64,000 nucleotides of DNA, taken from NCBI GenBank assembly GCA_903642235.1, contig CAHJWL010000002.1, positions 372,001 through 436,000 of the forward strand, given 5' to 3'. A program made the position numbers and the translations under genes. The notes beneath the pieces are model-generated. The model saw nothing but the letters and a program-made list of their open reading frames with translations. It did no database searches and was not told the origin of the DNA. The stretch is from Acidobacteriaceae bacterium. GTDB taxonomy: Bacteria > Acidobacteriota > Terriglobia > Terriglobales > Acidobacteriaceae. Of this stretch, positions 58,033 to 64,000 are shown piece after piece. Position 1 is the first letter of the stretch. Each line of letters begins with the position of its first letter.

Positions 58033-58191
58033 CCACCGCGAAGCAGGGTGCCCGATACAAACAAGCCACCGCGAAGCGAGATGCCCCGAACACAAAGCAA
58101 GCCACCGCAAGGCAGGGTGCCCCAACACAAAGCAAGCCACCGTGAAGCGGGGTGCCCCATCCATACCGCGGCCCTTCGCGGGATGGGTGGG
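58033..58191. repeat. Family 2 tandem repeats ending in a strong hairpin
   Basis: Four units of 34-37 bases begin CCACCGCGAAGCAGG at 58033, 58067, 58104 and 58137, each reading on to a GGGTGCCCC-like stretch and ACAAAGCAAG. The last continues into a hairpin: CCCATC (58156-58161) with GATGGG (58182-58187) and, inside, CCGCG (58166-58170) with CGCGG (58177-58181). The 325-base gap between priA and the RNase T2 gene holds no gene. Hairpin of the same kind at 29665-29701. Confidence 0.7.
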
Positions 58192-58283
58192 CTCCACTTC
58201 GCCGAAGGCAAACCCACCGCTTTCCCGCCTGCAAGCGAAGCGAGCAGGCACGCCCACAAGCAGGTATCCTTACCCTTGCCGCC

Positions 58284-59090
58284 ATGCCTAAACGCCTGCT
58301 CGCCCTGCTCGTCTTCATTCCGATGTTCCTTATCGCGAACTACGTGCGCAACAACCATCAGCCCTCGGCAAACTCGCCGGAGACCCGCACGACCGACAAC
58401 CGGCAGGATGATCGCTCCTCCGGCGCTGCCCGCGACGACCACAGGTCGGGCAGCAATCGCGAGGCGGAGCCCTCGGGTAGCCGGAGCGACACTCGTCGCA
58501 GCCACGGCCGAGAGAGCGGCGGAGCCTCCGACCGGCCCGGCACCTTTGACTTCTACCTGCTCAACCTCTCCTGGTCGCCAGAGTTCTGCGCCACGCATCC
58601 CGGCAAGCCCGAGTGCGCCGCCAGACCGGGCTTCGTCCTTCACGGACTCTGGCCGCAGAACAACGATGGCACCTATCCAGAACACTGTTTTGACGCCGCC
58701 GGCCCGGCAGATCCCTCCGCCTTCCGCGACCTCTTCCCCGATGCCGGTCTGCTTCGTCACGAATGGTCCACCCACGGCACCTGCTCAGGCCTCGCACCCG
58801 AAGCCTACTTCGCGCAGGCCCGCTCTGCCTTCCACGCCATCGCCATTCCGAACACTCTCTCCAGCCTCAATCACCAGACCTCCTCCACCCCGGACGAGAT
58901 CCTCACGCAGTTCGCGCACGCCAACCCTGCAATCCCTCGTGAGAGCCTCGCCCTGAGCTGCGGCAACAACTATCTGACCGCCGTGGAAGTCTGCCTAGAC
59001 CGCAGCCTGCATGCCACAGCCTGTTCCAACATCCGCTCCTGCCGCGCCAACAGCATCCGCATCATCCCACCCGGCGGCGTTAATCAGTAG
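58284..59090 (+). CDS. Exported or membrane-anchored ribonuclease T2
   Basis: 268 residues from ATG 58284. The N-terminus is a signal peptide or anchor (MPKRLLALLVFIPMFLIANY); residues about 25-85 are a highly charged Arg/Asp/Ser-rich linker; the catalytic domain follows with both conserved active-site segments GFVLHGLWPQN (CAS I) and HEWSTHGTCSG (CAS II), the histidines being the catalytic residues, and paired cysteines for disulfides. It degrades RNA outside the cytoplasm. In bacteria RNase I is the related enzyme. The linker is unusual. Confidence 0.9.
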   Translation: MPKRLLALLVFIPMFLIANYVRNNHQPSANSPETRTTDNRQDDRSSGAARDDHRSGSNREAEPSGSRSDTRRSHGRESGGASDRPGTFDFYLLNLSWSPEFCATHPGKPECAARPGFVLHGLWPQNNDGTYPEHCFDAAGPADPSAFRDLFPDAGLLRHEWSTHGTCSGLAPEAYFAQARSAFHAIAIPNTLSSLNHQTSSTPDEILTQFAHANPAIPRESLALSCGNNYLTAVEVCLDRSLHATACSNIRSCRANSIRIIPPGGVNQ

Positions 59091-59126
59091 CTGTTCGCCG
59101 CACCGTTCAGTCCCAGCCCCGTTTTG

Positions 59127-59525
59127 TTGTCATCCCGTAGGGATCTGCTGACCCCTTTTGTTGTCATCCCGTAGGGATCTGCTGTTGTCCTTGCTCGCTC
59201 GCGCATCATTCGAGAACTCTGCGACGCAGACTACCCCTTCGCCGCAGCCTTCAACCCCAGCCCCCTTTTGTTGTCATCCCGTAGGGATCTGCTTTTCTAC
59301 CTCAAACGTCTGGCCGCCCCATGACGCTTCCTTGCAGGCTCTGCATCCGCAGCGACGCAGACTACCCCTTAGCCACACCCTTTCATCCCAGCCCCTTTTG
59401 TTGTCATCCCGTAGGGATCTGCTTTTCTCCCTCAAACGGCTGGCCGCCCCATAACTCTTCTTTGCAGGCTCTGCATCCGCTGCGACGCAGACTACCCCTT
59501 CGCCGCAGCCTTCAATCCCAGCTCC
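59127..59525. repeat. Triplicated 130-base unit: family 1 repeat plus copied uracil-DNA glycosylase 3' end
   Basis: The gap 59091-59491 is repeat. Family 1 copies (TCATCCCGTAGGGATCTGCT) sit at 59127, 59161, 59271 and 59401. The stretch GCGACGCAGACTACCCC, with CGCCGCAGCCTTCAA following, occurs at 59221, 59352 and 59482, spaced 131 and 130 bases. The last copy is the 3' end of the real glycosylase gene, so its final codons and downstream flank were duplicated twice. Confidence 0.8.
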
Positions 59526-60427
59526 GCCATCACCATCTGCAGATCCTTCCACGCCTCACCCTTCTGCCGCGGGTCCCGCAGCAGAAACGCCGGATGGTAC
59601 GTCACCACCAGCTTCGCTCCCCGGCAGCCGTGCCAGCGTCCACGCAGCGAACTCAGCGACTGCTTAACCCCCAGCAGGTACGTCGCCGCCGTCGATCCCA
59701 GCGCCACCACCACCTTCGGCTGCACCACATCCATCTGCTCCAGCAAAAACTGCGAGCACGTGTTCGCCTCAACCGGCTCCGGAGCCCGGTTCCCCGGCGG
59801 CCGGCACTTCACGATGTTGGCGATGTACACCTGCTCCCGCGTCAGCCCCATTGCACCGATCATGTTATTCAGCAGCTGCCCTGCCTTGCCTACAAACGGC
59901 AGACCGCTCGCGTCCTCATCGGCCCCCGGGCCCTCACCAACAAACAAAATCCTGGCGTTCGCGTCTCCGTTGCCGAACACGATCGTGTGCCGTCCCGCAT
60001 ACGCCAGCGGACAGCGCGTACAGTCGCCGATGCGCTCTCGGATCAGGGTCAACGCCGCAACTTTGTCCTTTGCGGCAACGCGCACCTCAGGCAGAGGCGC
60101 TAGATCATCGAACGGAATTGGCTTTGGAATCGAACTCTCCAGGATCGGTTCGGCCGTCATCAGCGGCACGCGCGGATCGATCATCCCGGCCCCAGCTGCG
60201 GGCCGCATCGTGAGCAGTGGTGCAACAGCCGGCCGCTCCGTAACCCGCCTGATCGTCTCCGGTGCCGGAAGGGGAGCCGCCTGTACCACCTGCGCCGTAA
60301 CGGCACTCTCGCCCAGCAACTCCGCAACGGACAGAGTTCCTGCCTCGCCGTGACGGTACATCTCATAGATTCCGAGATCGCGCAGATAGCTCACGAAATC
60401 CCGGATCCGTTCCGCATCTACGGCCAT
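59492..60427 (-). CDS. Uracil-DNA glycosylase, family 4
   Basis: 311 residues from ATG 60427. Removes uracil from DNA in base-excision repair. After a family-variable N-terminal part of about 130 residues, the catalytic domain shows the iron-sulfur cysteines (CTRCPL, and in VKCRPPGNRAPEPVEANTCS), GEGPGADEDASGLPFVGKAG with the water-activating motif, VVVALGSTAATYLLG and the final TYHPAFLLRDPRQK with the catalytic-loop His. Its last ten codons are part of the triplicated repeat unit downstream. Twelve bases after rpoZ. Confidence 0.93.
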   Translation of the reverse strand: MAVDAERIRDFVSYLRDLGIYEMYRHGEAGTLSVAELLGESAVTAQVVQAAPLPAPETIRRVTERPAVAPLLTMRPAAGAGMIDPRVPLMTAEPILESSIPKPIPFDDLAPLPEVRVAAKDKVAALTLIRERIGDCTRCPLAYAGRHTIVFGNGDANARILFVGEGPGADEDASGLPFVGKAGQLLNNMIGAMGLTREQVYIANIVKCRPPGNRAPEPVEANTCSQFLLEQMDVVQPKVVVALGSTAATYLLGVKQSLSSLRGRWHGCRGAKLVVTYHPAFLLRDPRQKGEAWKDLQMVMAELGLKAAAKG

Positions 60428-60439
60428 TCCGCGCTCCGG

Positions 60440-60673
60440 CTACGAGAGTGGCTCGACTGCGGCCGGCATCTCCAGCACGGTCGCGCCGGACTTCTTCGCA
60501 CCAAAGCGGTAGCTGACCTGGCCCTGCTCAATCTCATCCTGCGCCACACGGCAGGCCTTCATCGACTTGCTCGCGATCATCGCCGGCGCACCGTTCTGCA
60601 GCTGCCGTGCCCGTCGCGCCGCACCCTTCACCAGGCTGTATTTGTTATGAAGTACCTCGTCCGCTGTCGTCAT
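60440..60673 (-). CDS. rpoZ: RNA polymerase omega subunit
   Basis: 77 residues from ATG 60673. Small helical protein with the family core NKYSLVKGAARRARQLQNGA and KSMKACRVAQDEIEQGQVSY, which helps fold the beta-prime subunit. Between gmk (100 bases upstream) and the glycosylase; gmk-rpoZ adjacency is common in bacteria and supports the call. Confidence 0.9.
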   Translation of the reverse strand: MTTADEVLHNKYSLVKGAARRARQLQNGAPAMIASKSMKACRVAQDEIEQGQVSYRFGAKKSGATVLEMPAAVEPLS

Positions 60674-60773
60674 CCGTACACCCCCGTCTCAAGACTCTAT
60701 CGCACCCCAAACCGCGGTACCAGAGAAACCGCACACCACCCCATCGGCCAATCGGGTATAGACCAGTACGTAC

Positions 60774-61433
60774 CTAGCGAAAGCGATCCAGCACCGGCCG
60801 CAGCCGTCCCGTATCTGCGCCGCCCGACAAACACGTCTCCGCCAGCGCACGTAACGATCCATTCTCGCCGCGCGCCGTCAACACGATCGAGCGCAGCTCC
60901 GCCACCGCATGATCGAGAACGTCATTCACCAACGCATACTTGTAATCCCATATGCACAGCATCTCCTGCCGGGCCTGCGCCAGCCGTCGCGCAATCACAG
61001 CCTCTTCCGTCACATGCTCCGCCTGGCTGCGGTTCCGCAGCCGCATCTCCAGCACCTCCGGGCTCGGCGGCACGATGAAGATCGACACGGCCGCAGGCAG
61101 CGCCTGCATCACCTGCAGTGCGCCCTGCACATCGATATCCAGCAGCAGATCCTTGCCGACCGTCTTTGCGTGATCGAGCGCACTGCGTGCCGTCCCGTAG
61201 TAGTTGCCAAAGACCTCCGCCCACTCCAGAAACTCGCCCGCATCAATCATCGCCTTGAACTGCTCGCGCGTCGTGAAGTGATACTCGCGGCCATCTTCCT
61301 CAGACCCGCGCGGCTGCCTGGTCGTATACGAGATCGAAAAATCCAGACCCTCCACCAGCGTCCGCAGCTGACTCACCAGCGTCGACTTGCCCGATCCCGA
61401 AGGCGCCGAAATGATGAACAAGATCCCCGCCAT
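60774..61433 (-). CDS. gmk: Guanylate kinase
   Basis: 219 residues from ATG 61433. Phosphorylates GMP to GDP with ATP. P-loop IISAPSGSGKSTLVSQL, GMP-binding ISYTTRQPRGSEEDGREYHF, EFLEWAEVFGNYYGTA, LLLDIDVQGALQV and IFIVPPSPEVLEMRLRNRSQ are all standard. Two Cys-containing tail residues differ from E. coli. The frame is open upstream, but MAGILFIISAPSG is the family start. The 295-base gap up to yicC holds only repeats. Confidence 0.94.
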   Translation of the reverse strand: MAGILFIISAPSGSGKSTLVSQLRTLVEGLDFSISYTTRQPRGSEEDGREYHFTTREQFKAMIDAGEFLEWAEVFGNYYGTARSALDHAKTVGKDLLLDIDVQGALQVMQALPAAVSIFIVPPSPEVLEMRLRNRSQAEHVTEEAVIARRLAQARQEMLCIWDYKYALVNDVLDHAVAELRSIVLTARGENGSLRALAETCLSGGADTGRLRPVLDRFR

Positions 61434-61532
61434 ATCTCCGTCGTTCCCATTCCCTCTCGCACCGCTCTCACGAGTATGCAGCAGACCCGGCAGATCGCGC
61501 CCCGCGTGCGTCACTCCCGCGGCCTGTTAGTC

Positions 61533-61661
61533 GCTATCCGTGTAGCTCTCGATTGCCATCCGTGTAGCTCTCGATTTCCATCCCGTATCGCTCTTGGTTG
61601 CCATACCATTCAACTTTGCGTATCGTCCCCTACTTTGGTTGTCATCCCGTAGGGATCTGCT
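61533..61661 (+). repeat. 22-bp tandem repeats followed by a family 1 copy
   Basis: GCTATCCGTGTAGCTCTCGA (61533-61552) and GCCATCCGTGTAGCTCTCGA (61555-61574), each followed by TT, are tandem 22-base copies, and TCCATCCCGTATCGCTCTTGG at about 61577 is a diverged third. A family 1 repeat (TCATCCCGTAGGGATCTGCT) lies at 61642-61661. The gap between gmk and yicC has no gene. Confidence 0.65.
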
Positions 61662-61728
61662 GTTGTCTTTGCTCCCGTCCCGCGCATCAAGAAGTCAGCA
61701 CTCCCCCAGACTCTTGAGGGAGCCCCCA

Positions 61729-62634
61729 TCACTCCAGATTCTGCACCTGCTCCCGCGCGCGCTCTATCTCCGCCTTCATCTCAAGCCCCAGTTCAGTCAG
61801 CCGTAACCCGTCCGAACCCGCCGCGCTTCCCGTCTTCGCAAGCGTCGTGTTCGCCTCGCGGCTCAGCTCCTGCAACAGAAAATCCAGACGCTTCCCCACA
61901 GCTCCACCCGCGTCAAGAAGCTCCACAAAACGGTCAATGTGCGTCCGCAGCCGCACCAGCTCCTCTTCCACATCGCTCTTCTCCGCCAGCAGCCCTGCCT
62001 CTGTCAGCAGCCGTTCCTCGCTGACAGGGCCTCCATCCAGCAACTCGGCCAGCCGGGTTCGCAGACGCGTAAACTGCGCCAGACGCACCCCCGCTCGCAG
62101 CCCGCTCACCCCCTCGCTCAACGTCAGCAGACGCTCCATGCCGGCCCGCAGCTCCGTCGCCAGCGCCGCTCCCTCTTGTTCCCGAACCGCCTGCAGCTGC
62201 TCGATCGCCGGCTCCATTGCCGCCAGCACCGCCGCCGTCATCTCACCCTCCGGCGGCCGGCTTGCTCGCGTGTCCGTCGTCATCACCCCCGGCACACGCA
62301 GCAGCGCCGCCAGCTCCGGCTCCCGCACGAAGCCAAGCCGCTCCATCGCTGCGCGCAGACTGCCCACCAACGCCTCCAGCGCCTCCTCGTTGATCCGGTA
62401 CCCTGCACTCACCCCACGCCCGATCTCGAGCGTCACATCGATGTGTCCACGTTCGAGCCGCGCCTTCAACATCCGCCGCATTTCTATCTCGAGCGCATCG
62501 CACCCACTCGGCAGGCGCAGCTGCAGATCCAGAAAGCGATGGTTCACACTCTTCATCGTCAGCGTAAAGGCCGTGCCATCCGCGAAGCTTCCCTCGCTCG
62601 CCGCAAAGCCTGTCATCGATCGCACACCGTTCAA
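61729..62634 (-). CDS. YicC-family endoribonuclease-like protein
   Basis: 301 residues. N-terminal pattern RSMTGFAASEGSFADGT, VNHRFLDLQLRLPSGCDALE and C-terminal DUF1732 region GGAVGKRLDFLLQELSREAN, TTLAKTGS identify the family, whose E. coli member is an RNA endonuclease acting on small RNAs. The TTG at 62634 has GGAGGG about six bases upstream and overlaps the previous stop as TTGA; GTG 62625 or ATG 62616 would be closer to the usual MxRSMTGF start. Next to gmk, as in many bacteria. Confidence 0.9.
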   Translation of the reverse strand: MNGVRSMTGFAASEGSFADGTAFTLTMKSVNHRFLDLQLRLPSGCDALEIEMRRMLKARLERGHIDVTLEIGRGVSAGYRINEEALEALVGSLRAAMERLGFVREPELAALLRVPGVMTTDTRASRPPEGEMTAAVLAAMEPAIEQLQAVREQEGAALATELRAGMERLLTLSEGVSGLRAGVRLAQFTRLRTRLAELLDGGPVSEERLLTEAGLLAEKSDVEEELVRLRTHIDRFVELLDAGGAVGKRLDFLLQELSREANTTLAKTGSAAGSDGLRLTELGLEMKAEIERAREQVQNLE

Positions 62635-64000
62635 GCGATTCCCTCCACGGCAGCCGGCTCCGCCAGATCGTCCTGCTCCGCATCCGCAAACTGCATCTCG
62701 TACAACCGCTGATAGCGTCCCCCGGACTGCACCAACTCCTCATGCGTTCCGATCTCCGCTATCCGCCCGTCCTCAATCACCGCAATCCGCTTCGCCCTCC
62801 GCACCGTAGAGAGCCGATGCGCAATCACAAATACCGTGCGTCCCTGCATGAGGTTTGCGAGCGCGGCCTGCACATACCGCTCGCTCTCCACGTCGAGCGC
62901 CGATGTCGCCTCATCCAGGATCAGGATCGGCGCATCCTTCAAAATCGCTCGCGCAATCGCAATCCGTTGCCGCTCTCCGCCACTCAGCCGTGTGCCCTTC
63001 TCCCCGATCACAGTGTCATACCCGTCCGGCATGCGCTCAATGAAGTCATGCGCCAGCGCCGCCTTTGCCGCCGCCTCCACCCGCTCGAGCGGCACATCCG
63101 GCCGGCCATACGCGATGTTGTTGCGCACCGTGTCGTTGAACAGCACCGTCTCCTGCGTCACCTTGCCGATCAGCTGCCGCAGTGACTCGATCGTCACATC
63201 GCGCACATCATGTCCATCGACCCGGATCGCACCCTCATTCACATCAAAGAAACGCGGCAGCAGATTCACTAGCGAGGACTTGCCCGCGCCGCTCGGACCC
63301 ACCAGCGCGATCACCTCTCCGCGCTCCACCCGCAGATCGATGCCGTGCAGCACCTGCGTCACCTCGCCCTCGCTCGCGTATGCAAAGCCCACGCGATCAA
63401 AGGTGACCTCACGCTCAAATCCTCGCAGCGCAAATGCCCTTCGTTTCTCCGTCACGTCATCCTGCGCGTCCATGAAGCGGAAGATCTCTTCACTCGCACC
63501 GAGCGCCTGCTGAAAGCTGTTGTAGTAGAGCGCGAACTTGCGCACCGGGTCGTACAGCGTGAAGACCGCCACCAGAAAGGCAATAAACGATCCCGTCGTC
63601 ATCGCATGCTGCTTGATGCGCTCCCGGCCCAGCATCAGCAGCAGCGCGATCGCCACCGATCCCAGCGCGTCCATCAGCGGCGAGCTGATCGCCTGCACAC
63701 TCACCGACTTCAGATTAGCCCGAAAAAGCCGCGTGGCCGCCTGCCGAAAGCGCCGCATCTCCCAGCGTTCCATGCCGAACGCCTTCACAATCCGGTTGCC
63801 CGTAATCGTCTCGTGCAGAATGTTCTGGATCTCCGCCAGCTTGTCCTGCCCGCGCCGCGTCGTCTGCCGCACCCGCCTGCCGATCCGCCGCGCCGACAGA
63901 ACAATCACCGGCACAAACAGCAGCAGCACCCACGCCAGCTTTCCCCCATACAACACCACCACGCCAATCAGGAACAGCAGCGTAAAGACCTGCTGCAGCA
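62631..64000 (-). CDS. MsbA-like ABC exporter, N-terminal part cut by window edge
   Basis: Fused membrane and ATPase domains of a lipid/multidrug exporter. The frame is open to the right edge, so the first roughly 130 residues are missing. Seen: membrane helices (LFLIGVVVLYGGKLAWVLLL, MDALGSVAIALLLMLG), the coupling region ETITGNRIVKAFGMERWEMR, then the ATPase with GPSGAGKSSLV, VTQETVLFNDTVRNNIAYG, LSGGERQRIAIARAIL, LILDEATSALD and the switch His in VIAHRLS. It ends PAAVEGIA with the stop overlapping yicC. MsbA-type lipid A flippase is likely given lipid A genes elsewhere in the window. Confidence 0.92.
   Translation of the reverse strand, partial: LQQVFTLLFLIGVVVLYGGKLAWVLLLFVPVIVLSARRIGRRVRQTTRRGQDKLAEIQNILHETITGNRIVKAFGMERWEMRRFRQAATRLFRANLKSVSVQAISSPLMDALGSVAIALLLMLGRERIKQHAMTTGSFIAFLVAVFTLYDPVRKFALYYNSFQQALGASEEIFRFMDAQDDVTEKRRAFALRGFEREVTFDRVGFAYASEGEVTQVLHGIDLRVERGEVIALVGPSGAGKSSLVNLLPRFFDVNEGAIRVDGHDVRDVTIESLRQLIGKVTQETVLFNDTVRNNIAYGRPDVPLERVEAAAKAALAHDFIERMPDGYDTVIGEKGTRLSGGERQRIAIARAILKDAPILILDEATSALDVESERYVQAALANLMQGRTVFVIAHRLSTVRRAKRIAVIEDGRIAEIGTHEELVQSGGRYQRLYEMQFADAEQDDLAEPAAVEGIA

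Overview
This is a roughly 64% GC chromosomal window that reads as an acidobacterium of the Terriglobus/Edaphobacter/Granulicella type. Supporting signs are an Oar-like TonB receptor with an N-terminal carboxypeptidase-regulatory domain, a FecR protein with a glycine/tyrosine-rich tail, a PEP-CTERM protein, a DlgD-type reductase, many dispersed short palindromic repeats, and lipid A genes (a Gram-negative envelope). The genus is inferred, not shown. No rRNA, tRNA, IS element, prophage or CRISPR array was seen.

Layout. 1-5.9 kb: end of a membrane transporter, TonB receptor, DlgD-like reductase and a DsbA-like secreted protein. 6-9.5 kb: glutamine-dependent NAD synthase, a repeat cluster and a WcaJ/WbaP-type sugar-phosphate transferase. 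9.8-14.5 kb (minus strand): compact M28 peptidase / M20 peptidase / MobA / Mla-type ATPase operon. 14.6-18.1 kb: a small exported Pro-rich ORF, then secA. 18.4-22.4 kb (minus): NtrC-type regulator, NtrB/NtrY-type kinase and a lipoprotein, translationally coupled. 22.9-26.8 kb: rhodanese, overlapping xerC/xerD, and a POTRA-only protein. 26.9-31.9 kb: ffh, then the most accessory-looking stretch: two lower-GC unknown genes with an ATGA overlap, a two-helix membrane protein overlapping a 38-residue proline-rich mini-protein, an unrecognised open frame, a G10 tract, a DUF4126-like protein and a cytoplasmic DsbA-like protein. 32-37.5 kb: secreted GY-rich protein, PEP-CTERM protein, FecR protein, arginine-decarboxylase-type enzyme. 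37.5-48.6 kb: HerA-like ATPase, PNGase A-like protein, MDR reductase, unknown protein, peroxiredoxin-like protein, xseB, fused homocysteine methyltransferase/MTHFR, lipoprotein and BshB1-like deacetylase. 48.6-55 kb (minus): diguanylate cyclase, P-loop protein, lpxD, LpxL-like acyltransferase, YSC84 protein, LuxR-type regulator, dcd. 55-64 kb: HU-like protein, priA, RNase T2, repeat-expanded uracil-DNA glycosylase locus, rpoZ, gmk, yicC and an MsbA-like exporter cut by the window edge.

Most striking observations. A dispersed palindromic repeat (TGTC, a stem with a short loop often GTA, then CTGCTTCT) occurs in many intergenic spots, and what looks like a copy lies in frame inside ffh, where the protein is about 19 residues longer than remembered Ffh sequences. 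A second hairpin family (GGGTGCCCCAT...ATGGGTGGG) is present at two places. The 3' end of the uracil-DNA glycosylase gene has been copied with the repeat into three units of about 130 bp. The two-helix/proline-rich gene pair and the lower-GC gene pair after ffh are the best candidates for an undescribed small system. All starts were chosen by eye from Shine-Dalgarno matches and family length; no database search was possible.
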